Of a DNA stretch of 64,000 bases, positions 17,416 through 25,406 are shown piece after piece. A model generated the notes under the pieces. The model was not told the DNA's origin. It did no database searches and was given only the letters and a program-made list of their open reading frames with translations. A program made the translations under genes and the position numbers. Origin of the DNA: Treponema pedis (GTDB taxonomy: Bacteria; Spirochaetota; Spirochaetia; Treponematales; Treponemataceae). Each line of letters starts with the position of its first letter. Position 1 is the first letter of the stretch. The DNA lies in contig NZ_CP045670.1 in NCBI RefSeq assembly GCF_017161325.1, positions 620,001 through 684,000 of the forward strand, read 5' to 3'.

Positions 17416-19383
17416 TTATTCCGATTTGGAATTTTTTAAAATTAAAACAGCATCATTTACGTCCTGTTCGGAACATAAAGGCGCAAACTTCGCTTTTTTT
17501 ACTAAAGCATTCATTTTTTCAATTGCTTTAAAACTTGTATTTTTCTTTTTTTTCTTATTAAAAATCATTCCTGCCGTCAAAACACGCCTTCTATTATTTT
17601 TAGAAAACTTTAAAACCGCATACGGGAAAATTTTATACAGCAAAAACAAAAAAAGCACAATTAAAATAATCGTTATCCATAAAAATGAGATATGTTTTTT
17701 TAAAAACTTTTTAATATAATCCGAAACGGTTTGTTCCGTTTCTTTTTCTTCCGCTTCGGCATATTGTATCTCGTTTCTATTTTCCAATATTTCACTTAAT
17801 AAAGAATTAAATTCATCTCCTCCCGGATTAAATGAAAAATTTAAATTTTCTCCTGAAGCCAATTGTTGTGTAGTCGCATCAAAGCTAAGCCAGCCGATTT
17901 CTGGAAAAAAAACTTCCGTCCATGCATGAGCCATATTTGCACGTACCGGATAATAATTTAAAACCTCAGATTCCGGTTGAACAAAAAAACCTACAGCAAC
18001 ACGTGAGGGAATCCCTAAACTTCTCAGCATTAAAGCAAACGAAAAAGCATAATAAGTACAATAACCTTTTTTTGTTTCATTTAAAAAATACTTTAATTGA
18101 TTTCCATCGGGAGCTTTGCCAGGTTTTAGCGAATATCTGAAATCTCCATCGGTAAAATAGTTTTTAATTGCAAGTATTTTATCCAAATAACCGGGAATAT
18201 CCTGAGTAAGCTCTTTTGCTTTCGGATTAACGAGTGAAAAAGTATCTTCGTCTATTTGAGTATAAAATTTTAAATCGTTCGGGCTTAATCCCTCTTCATC
18301 ATTTCCTAAAGGAGGAGCTTCACCGTAAATATCTCCTGCAAACGAATACACCGCCTCGCTTATTACCTTATATCCGCCGTTAAATTTTTTACTATCCCAA
18401 ATTGTATAGGGTATTACACTTGTAGGATAATCCATTGCAATAAAAGAAGAAGGTGATAAGTTCACAAAAAAATATTCCTGCTCCGCCGTTTCACGCAATA
18501 AAAATTTTTTATGCGGAAGATTTTTTTTGGTTTTAGGTAAAACCGTTATTTGAGGTTTTTCATCCGGAGCGGTTTTTTCATAAAACCCTTTTGACTTATC
18601 CCAGCCGGAAAGATATAGACGCCGAAGCATATTATGAGAAAACTCTCCGTTAAAATGGGCAACTAAAACCAAGTCGCCGCTCATTTTAATTTCACCTTGA
18701 AGAGTAAGATAATCGGAAAAGTCGAACTGAAAAAGAGTAGGCTGTAAAAGCCCGCCATGATTCACAACGGAATTTTCATTATATTTTTTTACAATAAAAA
18801 ACAAAATAAAAACTAAAGCGGGCAGCAAAAAAAGAAAAAATTTTATCTGCCTTTTTCCGAATTTAAAAGATAAAAAAAGACGAGTCAATTCGGATAATAA
18901 AAATACGATTGAAAAAATCACCGCATATATGTAACGGTCAAAAACGGAAAGCGAATAATTCTCCTGTGTCCAAAATAAACTTGAGAATAAAATAAAAAAC
19001 AGCACCGGTTCAAAGCTGCGGTATTTTTCTTTTTTTAAAAATAAAACTGTTGTTGCCGAAACAAACAAAGTTTGCAAAAATAAAAACGGGATAATTATTC
19101 CCAGCCGTAAATAAAGTATATCGAATATTTCAAGTGAAATTATTTTACAAATAAAAAAAATAATAAACCAAAATATAATCCCCGTAAAAAAAATTAAAAA
19201 TATTGCAGACGACAGTTTTATTTTTTTTTCTTCCGCTTTAAAACACAAGAAAAAAATTATAAAGCTCCATACAGGTAAAATAAGGGGAGGTAAAATCTCA
19301 AATAAAAAAAGAGACGGTATAACGCTTAACAATAAAACCGAAAAACTTCTAAACAAAAAAATTACTTTAAATCGTGTAAGCAT
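17416..19383 (-). CDS. membrane protein with periplasmic transglutaminase-like domain
   Basis: About 655 residues, taking ATG 19383 because AAGGAAGGA precedes it; the frame stays open further upstream but only through the end of the DUF58 gene. The N-terminus has about six membrane helices (1-210), followed by a large extracytoplasmic region with a transglutaminase-like fold: Cys in KGYCTYYAFSF, His in MAHAWTEVFF and Asp in SFDATT make the triad. One more membrane helix follows near 570-590, then a short cytoplasmic tail. This is the TgpA/DUF3488-like arrangement usually encoded beside DUF58 and MoxR genes. It may crosslink or cleave envelope proteins, which is not proven. It overlaps the DUF58 stop by 17 nt. 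Confidence 0.88.
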   Translation of the reverse strand: MLTRFKVIFLFRSFSVLLLSVIPSLFLFEILPPLILPVWSFIIFFLCFKAEEKKIKLSSAIFLIFFTGIIFWFIIFFICKIISLEIFDILYLRLGIIIPFLFLQTLFVSATTVLFLKKEKYRSFEPVLFFILFSSLFWTQENYSLSVFDRYIYAVIFSIVFLLSELTRLFLSFKFGKRQIKFFLFLLPALVFILFFIVKKYNENSVVNHGGLLQPTLFQFDFSDYLTLQGEIKMSGDLVLVAHFNGEFSHNMLRRLYLSGWDKSKGFYEKTAPDEKPQITVLPKTKKNLPHKKFLLRETAEQEYFFVNLSPSSFIAMDYPTSVIPYTIWDSKKFNGGYKVISEAVYSFAGDIYGEAPPLGNDEEGLSPNDLKFYTQIDEDTFSLVNPKAKELTQDIPGYLDKILAIKNYFTDGDFRYSLKPGKAPDGNQLKYFLNETKKGYCTYYAFSFALMLRSLGIPSRVAVGFFVQPESEVLNYYPVRANMAHAWTEVFFPEIGWLSFDATTQQLASGENLNFSFNPGGDEFNSLLSEILENRNEIQYAEAEEKETEQTVSDYIKKFLKKHISFLWITIILIVLFLFLLYKIFPYAVLKFSKNNRRRVLTAGMIFNKKKKKNTSFKAIEKMNALVKKAKFAPLCSEQDVNDAVLILKNSKSE

Positions 19384-20653
19384 AAAATCCTTCCTTACGC
19401 ATTTCTCCGGCAGAAAATTCAATGCATTCATTTAGTTCGGCGGTAAACGCTTCACATTTTTTTTCATGTTGTGTTTTAAATAAAAACGAATATAGTAAGC
19501 CCTCAGACTTTTTAGTATTTTTCTTTATTCCGAAATAAAATGCGCATTTATTTTTATAACCGGAAAAAGCTTTTATTAGAAATTTATAATTTTGCACAAT
19601 AAAATCGTCAGGCATAAAAAAACACAATAAACAATTTTTTTTGTCCTTTTCATCGGTTAAAACCGGAAGTTTAAAATTTTCAACTTGTTTATTTTTGCGG
19701 ACAACATAAATTTGAGGAATGCAAAAAGTTCTTTTTATCTTTTCAAGACCCGTTTTATCATCTGCAAAAATACTTACGGTTTGAAAAACCTTTGTTAAAT
19801 TATCATAAAACAAAATATTAAAAGAAATATTATGCTCATATAAAAAAACGGCAATAGAAGCGGCCTTATTTATAAAATCATCATAAGCGTTTTTATAAAA
19901 TTCATTTCCGCTAAAAACAACCGGTTCATTAATATATACGGTAAAAAACCGTTTAGGAGGAGGTACAAAATCGCCTTGCTTTATAGACAGCTCCCGAGTA
20001 TGTGCAAAAAGTTTCCAGTTTATTTTACGCGTATCATCTCCGGGTATGTACGGGCGTACATCATATAATTCATCATTTCTGCGTAAATTGCTTTTATTAT
20101 CAAAAGTTTCATTAAAAATTTCAGGAAGCTCAAAAACTTCCGCTTTACCGATAACCGGCTCAATAAAAAGTTCTTTTATATTTTCTTCTCTTTGTAAAAA
20201 CCTAAACGAAAAAAAACCTGCAATATCCGAAAGCTCCGCATATTCATATTTAAGAAAAAACCTGCCTCGTTCATTTTGCGGAATGACTCCTGAAGTTTCG
20301 GTTTTGTTAAGCTTAATACGTAATATAAGCCTTCGGCTTTTTAGATTGTCTTTATCGGTTAAAAATTCAAAACAATAAAACGGAATAACGGCAGGCAAAA
20401 GAAAAGGAAAAGCTTTTTTTTCTCTAATAGGAGAAATTAATATTTCATTATTCTTTATTTCAATTTTAAAAACCGCATTTTTCCAAAAACATATACTTAT
20501 TGATAAAAAAATAATTGCAAGCAAAATATATAAAGTTAATCCGGCGGCGCAAACAGACGAAAAGATTTCCCCCCGCACTAAGCCTGAAAAAAGCAGCAAA
20601 ACGGAAAACAGTAAATATATAAAGCCTAAAGATGTTAAACGGAATTTAATCAC
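19367..20653 (-). CDS. DUF58 domain membrane protein
   Basis: A 428-residue protein with two N-terminal membrane helices (about 8-30 and 35-55), a beta-rich extracytoplasmic stretch, and the DUF58 signature DVRPYIPGDDTRKINWKLFA followed by RELSIKQGDF (about residues 205-235), then a vWA-like fold. DUF58 proteins are the usual partners of MoxR ATPases. It heads the operon that runs through transglutaminase, TPR and MoxR genes. The start is GTG 20653 with no ribosome site; a promoter-like pair ends 6 nt upstream, so it may be leaderless. Confidence 0.85.
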   Translation of the reverse strand: MIKFRLTSLGFIYLLFSVLLLFSGLVRGEIFSSVCAAGLTLYILLAIIFLSISICFWKNAVFKIEIKNNEILISPIREKKAFPFLLPAVIPFYCFEFLTDKDNLKSRRLILRIKLNKTETSGVIPQNERGRFFLKYEYAELSDIAGFFSFRFLQREENIKELFIEPVIGKAEVFELPEIFNETFDNKSNLRRNDELYDVRPYIPGDDTRKINWKLFAHTRELSIKQGDFVPPPKRFFTVYINEPVVFSGNEFYKNAYDDFINKAASIAVFLYEHNISFNILFYDNLTKVFQTVSIFADDKTGLEKIKRTFCIPQIYVVRKNKQVENFKLPVLTDEKDKKNCLLCFFMPDDFIVQNYKFLIKAFSGYKNKCAFYFGIKKNTKKSEGLLYSFLFKTQHEKKCEAFTAELNECIEFSAGEMRKEGFYAYTI

Positions 20654-20659
20654 CGTAAA

Positions 20660-20688
20660 ATAGTAACATTTTTTTTTAAATAATTCAA
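20660..20688 (-). promoter_or_regulatory. candidate promoter of the DUF58-MoxR operon
   Basis: TTGAAT (20688-20683), 17-bp spacer containing an A9 run, and TACTAT (20665-20660), only 6 nt before GTG 20653. Each hexamer matches consensus at 4 of 6, so this is weaker than the argS case. Confidence 0.45.
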
Positions 20689-20724
20689 TTGCGGAAGTAA
20701 ATATAAAATAAATAAAAAAAATTC

Positions 20725-20753
20725 TTGACAGCTGAAAAAATACGATTTATACT
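20725..20753 (+). promoter_or_regulatory. promoter of the M16 peptidase pair
   Basis: TTGACA (20725-20730), 17-bp spacer and TATACT (20748-20753): perfect -35 and 5 of 6 at -10. Transcription from about 20760 gives a leader of roughly 50 nt that contains GGAGG before ATG 20813. Confidence 0.75.
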
Positions 20754-20812
20754 ATAAGCTGTTCAAATCATTGCATTTGTAACAAATTAACATTTTTTTC
20801 ATGGAGGATAAA

Positions 20813-22276
20813 ATGAAACGTACTAAAGTTTTTGCGGTTATACTTATTGCTTTAATGCTGATAACACCCGCATTTGCAGAATCCACACCGATTCCCGGCT
20901 TAAGTTTCTTTAAGCTGGATAACGGCTTGGAGGTATTCGTGCTTGAAAATCACGCCGTACCTCTTACAAGGATTCAAATCACATTCAGATGTGGAGCTCT
21001 TACTCAAACACCTGAGACTTGCGGAATTTTCCATTTATATGAGCACATGCTGTTTAAAGGAAATAAAAGGTATAAAACCGAAACGGAGTTTTCTGCGGCT
21101 ATGACGGAACTTGGGATAGCCGGCTGGAACGGAAGCACTTCAACCGAATATGTAGAGTATCATATTACACTTCCGTCAAGCAAAACAGGAAAGGGGCTTG
21201 AATTTTGGTCCCATGCAATGCGCGACCCGCTGTTTGATAAGGAAGAGCTTGAAATCGAAAAAAATGTAGTTTGTAATGAAATAAACGGAGACAGAACAAG
21301 ACCTACAGTCCCTATTTACGCAACTATCACAAAAACTATGTTTCCGAAATTTCCTTGGAGAAGAGATGTTGCCGGTTATGATAAACTTGTACGGGCTGCA
21401 ACGCAGGAAATGCTAAAAGAAATGCAAAAAACTTATTATATCCCTAACAATGCGGCCATCTTTGTTTCAGGAGATGTTAATCCGAAAGAAGTTCTTGCCG
21501 AGGTAAAAAAATATTACGGAGATTGGGAAAAAGGCAAAGACCCTTGGGACCCTATGCCTGAACCTCAAATCCGGCCGGCAGTAAAAGAACCGGTCTATTT
21601 CGTATACCCCGATTCTTCCTTTTATCAGGGATTTTCAACTTTTTATATGTATATGAGAGGTCCCGATGTAATTCGAGAACCCTCTTCTACGTATGCGGCG
21701 GATGTATGGGGAACGCTTTACGGCTTAACTACCGGAAAATTTAAAAACAATATATTTACAGCTATTCCGAAATTATATGAAAAGGACCAAACTTGGGCTG
21801 GATATTATACTCAAAGAGACGGCGGAGAAATAAATTTCGGCTCCATAGCCCTCATTGATTCTTCAACATCTACAGCCGAACGGGCAAAAAATTTTAAAAA
21901 CGCAATATATGAAGAAGTAAAAAAGACTGTAGCCGATAAAACTTATTTCGAAAATAAAGACTTTACCACAGTAAAACGTAAACTTGAAGACGAACAGATT
22001 TTAAGTTTGGAAAAACCCGATAAATTTATGGAAAGCTTATCGTTTTGGTGGTCATGTTCTTCAGCCGATTATTTTTTTAAATATTTAACCAATATGAACA
22101 AGGTTACAAAAACCGATATAGATAAATTTTTGCAAACATACGTTTTGGAAAATCAGCCGATAATTATCGTAAGAATGAATATGGACGATTATAAACGGGA
22201 AGCTGAAAAATTCAAAGAAGAAGGTTTTAAAGTTATAACCAGAGAAAATTGCTTCTGGTGGGGAGAAAACAAATGA
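20813..22276 (+). CDS. M16 family zinc peptidase, active partner
   Basis: About 487 residues. I take ATG 20813 because GGAGGATAAA precedes it; an ATG at 20801 is in frame but overlaps that ribosome site. A signal peptide (about 1-22, ending TPAFA) exports it. The inverted zinc motif H-x-x-E-H is present as HLYEHMLFKG, and the downstream Glu ligand lies in EIEKNVVCNEI. The second half is the usual inactive M16 C-terminal domain. The next gene encodes a partner without the zinc motif, overlapping by ATGA; such active/inactive pairs are known to form heterodimers in the M16B group. Substrate unknown, likely periplasmic peptides. Confidence 0.92.
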   Translation: MKRTKVFAVILIALMLITPAFAESTPIPGLSFFKLDNGLEVFVLENHAVPLTRIQITFRCGALTQTPETCGIFHLYEHMLFKGNKRYKTETEFSAAMTELGIAGWNGSTSTEYVEYHITLPSSKTGKGLEFWSHAMRDPLFDKEELEIEKNVVCNEINGDRTRPTVPIYATITKTMFPKFPWRRDVAGYDKLVRAATQEMLKEMQKTYYIPNNAAIFVSGDVNPKEVLAEVKKYYGDWEKGKDPWDPMPEPQIRPAVKEPVYFVYPDSSFYQGFSTFYMYMRGPDVIREPSSTYAADVWGTLYGLTTGKFKNNIFTAIPKLYEKDQTWAGYYTQRDGGEINFGSIALIDSSTSTAERAKNFKNAIYEEVKKTVADKTYFENKDFTTVKRKLEDEQILSLEKPDKFMESLSFWWSCSSADYFFKYLTNMNKVTKTDIDKFLQTYVLENQPIIIVRMNMDDYKREAEKFKEEGFKVITRENCFWWGENK

Positions 22277-23749
22277 AAAAAAGATTTTTTATTGCGGCAA
22301 TTATAAGCGTCGTTTTTTTCTTTTCGTGTGAAACAACGCCTCCTGCGGTTCAAATGCAAGGTATTGAAACCGCAAGTGATTTTATGAAAGCAAATGTACC
22401 TCTTATTTCCATGCACACGCTTGATAACGGTATTACAGTTATAGTAAAAAGACAAAACACAAATAGAATTTTTACTATGAATGTCGTATACAACGGCGGT
22501 CTTGCAATGTTGCCTGAAGGAAAAGACGGTTTAGAAAGTTTAACTCTTTCTACAATGATTCGGGGCTCAAAAAAAATACTCATTTGAAGACATAAAAAGA
22601 ATCTCCGTAGAAAATTCAAGCAGTATGAGTGCCTCCGCCGGAATAGATATATCATATCTCAGCTTATCTACAATTGATAAGTATTGGAATACAATGCTTG
22701 ATATGTTCACGGACGCGGTCTTAAATCCCTCTTTCGACCCCGCACAGCTGGAGCTCGTAAAACATTCGGCAAATATGGCTATTAAAAAAAATATGAGCGA
22801 CCCTTATCATTTTGCGGTAACAAAATTACATGAACGCTCTTTTAAAGGACACCCGTATGGCAAAGAAAAAGACGGAACGGAAAAGTCCATTAAGGATATA
22901 ACAATTGACGATTTAAAAAATTGGCATTCCGAAAAACTTACCGCCGAAAGAATGTTCATTGTTGCAGTAGGTAATTTTAATCCTTCAAAACTTGTAAAAG
23001 AGTTGAATAAAACATTGGGTAAAATTCCTGCAAAACAAAATACCGTTCCTGAAATAAAACCGTTTGATTTTGCCCAAAACGTTTATACTGAAAATTTCGA
23101 TAATTCCGAAGGTATAGCGTACATACGCGGCGATTACGTAATACCTCCGGTTGATTCTAAAGATTTTACCGCTTTACGGCTGGCTTACAGTATCTTGGAC
23201 GAATTGCTTTTTGAAATTGTACGCACACAAAAAGCGGCCTGTTATTCCGTTTGGACAAATGCTCATTCTTTTAAAGCGGCTTACGGCTCCTTAGTTGTGT
23301 TTAAATCGGATAAGCCTACCGTTGCAAAACTTGCTTTTGATGAAGCTATTGCAACTCTTGCCTCAGGTAAAACAATAAACTTAAAAGGGCAGGGAATAAA
23401 AAGCGGCGAAGGAACGGTTTCAAAATCCAGCGGACCGAAATACGCTCCCATTGAAGAAAATATAGAAGCATACAAAGCGAAATTTATAAACGGATTTTTC
23501 AGCGGACAGCTTACAAACGCAGCCGCAGCCTCACAAATTATAATAAGCTATGCCTATCACGGAAACCCTTACGAGTATCTAAAATTTATTGACAATATAA
23601 ATGCCGTTACTGCCGAAGATGTAGTCAGAGTTATAAATCAATATCTTGTAAACGGAAAAGTAAGCTGGATTGTAGTTTCGGATAAGGAAGGCCTTTCAAA
23701 GGTTGACAAATCAAAATTTATGCAGTTTACGGGAACCGTTAAGAAATAG
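22273..23749 (+). pseudogene. M16 family inactive partner, lipoprotein, frameshifted at A8
   Basis: ATG 22273 overlaps the previous stop (ATGA). The N-terminus is a lipoprotein signal (MKKRFFIAAIISVVFFFSC, Cys19). The M16 fold follows: TLDNGITVIVKR and YNGGLAMLPEGKDGLESLTL, where the zinc motif positions carry no His or Glu, as in inactive partners. The frame breaks at the A8 run 22569-22576 and stops at 22587; with seven A's it continues as RGSKKYSFEDIKRI straight into the long frame that ends at 23749. The restored protein is about 491 residues. The break could be a real knock-out, a slippage switch or an assembly error. Read as two pieces, the second (from 22625) lacks export signal and start. 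Confidence 0.8.
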
Positions 23750-23754
23750 CAACT

Positions 23755-23787
23755 TGCTTCCGCCGATTAGGCGGGAGCATTTTTTTA
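23755..23787 (+). terminator. rho-independent terminator after the M16 pair
   Basis: TGCTTCCGCC-GATTA-GGCGGGAGCA (23755-23779) gives a 10-bp stem with one G-U pair and a 5-nt loop, followed by a run of seven T's. It closes the plus-strand peptidase unit just before the oppositely read SRP RNA. Confidence 0.88.
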
Positions 23788-23794
23788 ACAAAAA

Positions 23795-23888
23795 CCCGGG
23801 AGCACTACGGCACAAAAAGAATTAATCTACCGCTGCTTCCTTCCGGCTCTGACGGGGTTTGAAAAACCTTTTTTGCATAGGTCCCGGG
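23795..23888 (-). ncRNA. ffs: signal recognition particle RNA (4.5S type)
   Basis: Read on the minus strand, the two ends pair (CCCGGGA with TCCCGGG) and the apical part holds the conserved SRP core, GTCAG ... CCGGAAGGAAGCAGC, which binds Ffh. Length of about 94 nt is the short bacterial type without an Alu domain. A TTTTTGTT tract follows immediately at the 3' side, so the terminal stem may double as the terminator. It is the last gene of the tRNA operon; ends are accurate to a few bases. Confidence 0.9.
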
Positions 23889-23889
23889 A

Positions 23890-23976
23890 CGGAGAGAGAG
23901 GGATTCGAACCCTCGGTACCATCTCTGGCACACACGACTTCCAATCGTGTACCTTCGACCACTCGGACATCTCTCC
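23890..23976 (-). tRNA. tRNA-Ser (GGA)
   Basis: Complete class II cloverleaf with a long variable arm. Acceptor GGAGAGA pairs with TCTCTCC, discriminator G; anticodon loop TTGGAAG gives anticodon GGA (UCC/UCU codons). The CCA end is not encoded. Confidence 0.95.
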
Positions 23977-24039
23977 AAAAAAAATGTTTATCGAAATGCA
24001 ATACCGACCGTCTTTTCCGCCTTCCTTAAAGAATTAAAG

Positions 24040-24128
<89 letters not shown>

Positions 24129-24181
24129 AAAACAAAAAAATAGCCGGTCCGGATACCAAAAATATCCTATAGCCGGCTATA

Positions 24182-24255
24182 TGAGGCTAGGCGGGTTCGA
24201 ACTGCCGACCTTCAGATCCGCAATCTGACGCTCTATCCAGCTGAGCTATAGCCTC
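24182..24255 (-). tRNA. tRNA-Arg, apparent anticodon GCG
   Basis: A 74-nt cloverleaf with acceptor GAGGCTA/TAGCCTC, discriminator A and D-arm GCTC...GAGC containing the A20 typical of arginine tRNAs. The anticodon stem TCAGA/TCTGA encloses TTGCGGA, so the encoded anticodon is GCG rather than the usual bacterial ACG (inosine-modified). The T-stem GGCAG/CCGCC has one A-C mismatch. CCA is not encoded. Arginine identity is likely; the anticodon deserves checking. Confidence 0.88.
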
Positions 24256-24277
24256 GAAATTACAAAATACTTTATCA

Positions 24278-24364
24278 CGGAGTAGGGGGGATTCGAACCC
24301 CCGGTACCCGTAAGGGCACAACTCCTTAGCAGGGAGCCCGATTCGGCCGCTCTCGCACCACTCC
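24278..24364 (-). tRNA. tRNA-Ser (GCT)
   Basis: Class II cloverleaf with acceptor GGAGTGG/CTACTCC (one G-T type pair) and discriminator G. Anticodon loop CTGCTAA gives anticodon GCT, reading AGC/AGU. CCA is not encoded. Confidence 0.95.
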
Positions 24365-24423
24365 AGAGTTCCACATCTAATATGGACTTAAGGTTTACAT
24401 ATACCGGTTTCAGTAAAACCTTA

Positions 24424-24508
24424 CGGAGCGAGAGGGATTCGAACCCCCGGTACCTCTCAGCACAACGGTTTTCAAGACCGCCGCCTTCAACCGCTCGGCC
24501 ATCGCTCC
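24424..24508 (-). tRNA. tRNA-Ser (TGA)
   Basis: Class II cloverleaf with acceptor GGAGCGA/TCGCTCC and discriminator G. Anticodon loop CTTGAAA gives anticodon TGA, reading UCA and neighbours. It is the first gene of the tRNA/SRP RNA operon. CCA is not encoded. Confidence 0.95.
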
Positions 24509-24523
24509 TAAAATGTACTGAGC

Positions 24524-24553
24524 AGGATAACCTAAAATAGCCGGTTTTGTCAA
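24524..24553 (-). promoter_or_regulatory. promoter of the tRNA-Ser/Arg/SRP RNA operon
   Basis: On the minus strand TTGACA (24553-24548), 18-bp spacer, TATCCT (24529-24524). The transcript would start about 8 nt before the first tRNA-Ser gene. Confidence 0.6.
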
Positions 24554-24586
24554 TAGGTAAATGAAGTTTTTATATATTTTATATAT

Positions 24587-24624
24587 AAAAAATCGGACGG
24601 TTTTGCGGAATAAAAACCCTCCGA
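24587..24624 (-). terminator. terminator of the lipoprotein gene
   Basis: The arms TCGGACGGTTTT (24593-24604) and AAAACCCTCCGA (24613-24624) pair with one mismatch around a short loop; on the minus strand six T's follow (24592-24587). It separates the lipoprotein gene from the tRNA promoter. Confidence 0.65.
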
Positions 24625-24660
24625 TAAAACATCATAAGTCTTATTTAACCTTCTTTAATA

Positions 24661-25146
24661 TTATCTTTTCGCGTTTTCAATATCTTTAACTGAAGGAGAC
24701 TTTACTTTTTGCCATACGGAAACAAATTTATAAGCGGTTTTAACACCGTTTTTTGTTTTTGTATACTCATCGGTTATGGTTAAAGAATCCTTATTAAAAG
24801 AAAAACTACCATCTTCACCTGCTGCAATTATCAGTTTATTTCCGTCTACGGTATAAGAGTAAGCGGGACCGCGTGTAAGTCCAGGCTCCTTACCCCCCTC
24901 TATTTTAGTTGCTTTATAACACAAGCCGCTTTTTGTGAAACACCAGTACTTATATATGGTAATATCTCCGTTTTTATAAGGATATGTTTTAGGGTTTACC
25001 AATATGCCGTTTTGATATTCATTGCTGGTTTTTAACTCCCACACTCCTTGAAATTTACTTTTCATAGAACAGCCTGAAAATATGGTTATAAAATTAATCG
25101 CAAAGATTAATGTCCCGATAATAAATCCTATATTTTTCCGTTTCAT
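24661..25146 (-). CDS. small lipocalin-like lipoprotein, probably phase-variable
   Basis: A 161-residue protein with a lipoprotein signal (basic start MKRKN, hydrophobic stretch, lipobox FSGC with Cys26). The mature part begins KFQGVWELK and looks like a small beta-barrel of the lipocalin_4/lipocalin-like kind: G-x-W near the start, a repeated YKNGDITIYKYWCF / DGSFSFNKDSLTI strand pattern and a C-terminal YKFVSVWQKV. ATG 25146 follows AAGGAG. The upstream promoter has a 17-G spacer, so expression may switch on and off by slippage. A surface or periplasmic location and ligand binding are inference; no specific homologue was recognised. Confidence 0.82.
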   Translation of the reverse strand: MKRKNIGFIIGTLIFAINFITIFSGCSMKSKFQGVWELKTSNEYQNGILVNPKTYPYKNGDITIYKYWCFTKSGLCYKATKIEGGKEPGLTRGPAYSYTVDGNKLIIAAGEDGSFSFNKDSLTITDEYTKTKNGVKTAYKFVSVWQKVKSPSVKDIENAKR

Positions 25147-25280
25147 ACATATACTCCTTTTTGCAAAACATTTTTTTGCAAATTTTTAAAATTTATCTTA
25201 TAGAATTGAAACAGATTGATTCCGCCTTTGTATATAAAAAATACAACAACCTTAAAATATTTCAAACTATAGATATTTTT

Positions 25281-25311
25281 ATTTTACCCCCCCCCCCCCC
25301 CCCATTGTCAA
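25281..25311 (-). promoter_or_regulatory. phase-variable promoter: poly-G spacer between -35 and -10
   Basis: On the minus strand: TTGACA (25311-25306), AT, seventeen G's (25303-25287), then TAAAAT (25286-25281). The spacer is 19 bp in this sequence; loss of one or two G's would give 18 or the optimal 17. It reads towards the lipoprotein gene with a leader of about 130 nt. Confidence 0.75.
25287..25303. repeat. homopolymer C17 (G17 on minus strand)
   Basis: Seventeen consecutive C's on the plus strand, by far the longest G/C run in this A+T-rich window and prone to slipped-strand mispairing. Exact length may differ between cells and is hard to sequence. Confidence 0.95.
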
Positions 25312-25317
25312 GCCCTA

Positions 25318-25346
25318 TTGACACGATTTTCAGTAAATTTTTAAAA
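25318..25346 (+). promoter_or_regulatory. candidate promoter of the MATE gene
   Basis: A perfect TTGACA (25318-25323) is followed after 17 bp by TTAAAA (25341-25346), a weak -10. Its -35 is the mirror image of the lipoprotein -35: TGTCAA-GCCCTA-TTGACA at 25306-25323. Confidence 0.4.
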
Positions 25347-25406
25347 ACATCATAAGTCTTGAAAAAAATCGGGAATAAATATATATTTTTATACGGAGTA
25401 TGCTTT

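Larger units (their letters stand above)
24626..25360. repeat. 17-bp direct repeats flanking the lipoprotein module
   Basis: The 17-mer aaaacatcataagtctt occurs at 24626-24642 and again, identical and in the same orientation, at 25344-25360. Between them lie only the lipoprotein gene and its G17 promoter. This may mark a gained or excisable module; it has no other feature of a mobile element. Confidence 0.7.

Noticed and set aside
22585-22587. Second possible selenocysteine codon (TGA in the M16 gene)
   Set aside because: The downstream homology is in a different frame, joined through an A8 run, and no SECIS-like hairpin or redox motif is nearby.
24140-24180. Repeated TAGCCGG stretches in the tRNA spacer as a terminator
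   Set aside because: The arms can pair but there is no suitable T tract in the minus-strand direction and the downstream tRNAs share the operon.
25161-25355. Plus-strand frame containing a polyproline run
   Set aside because: The prolines come from the C17 tract in the regulatory gap; there is no ribosome site or family.
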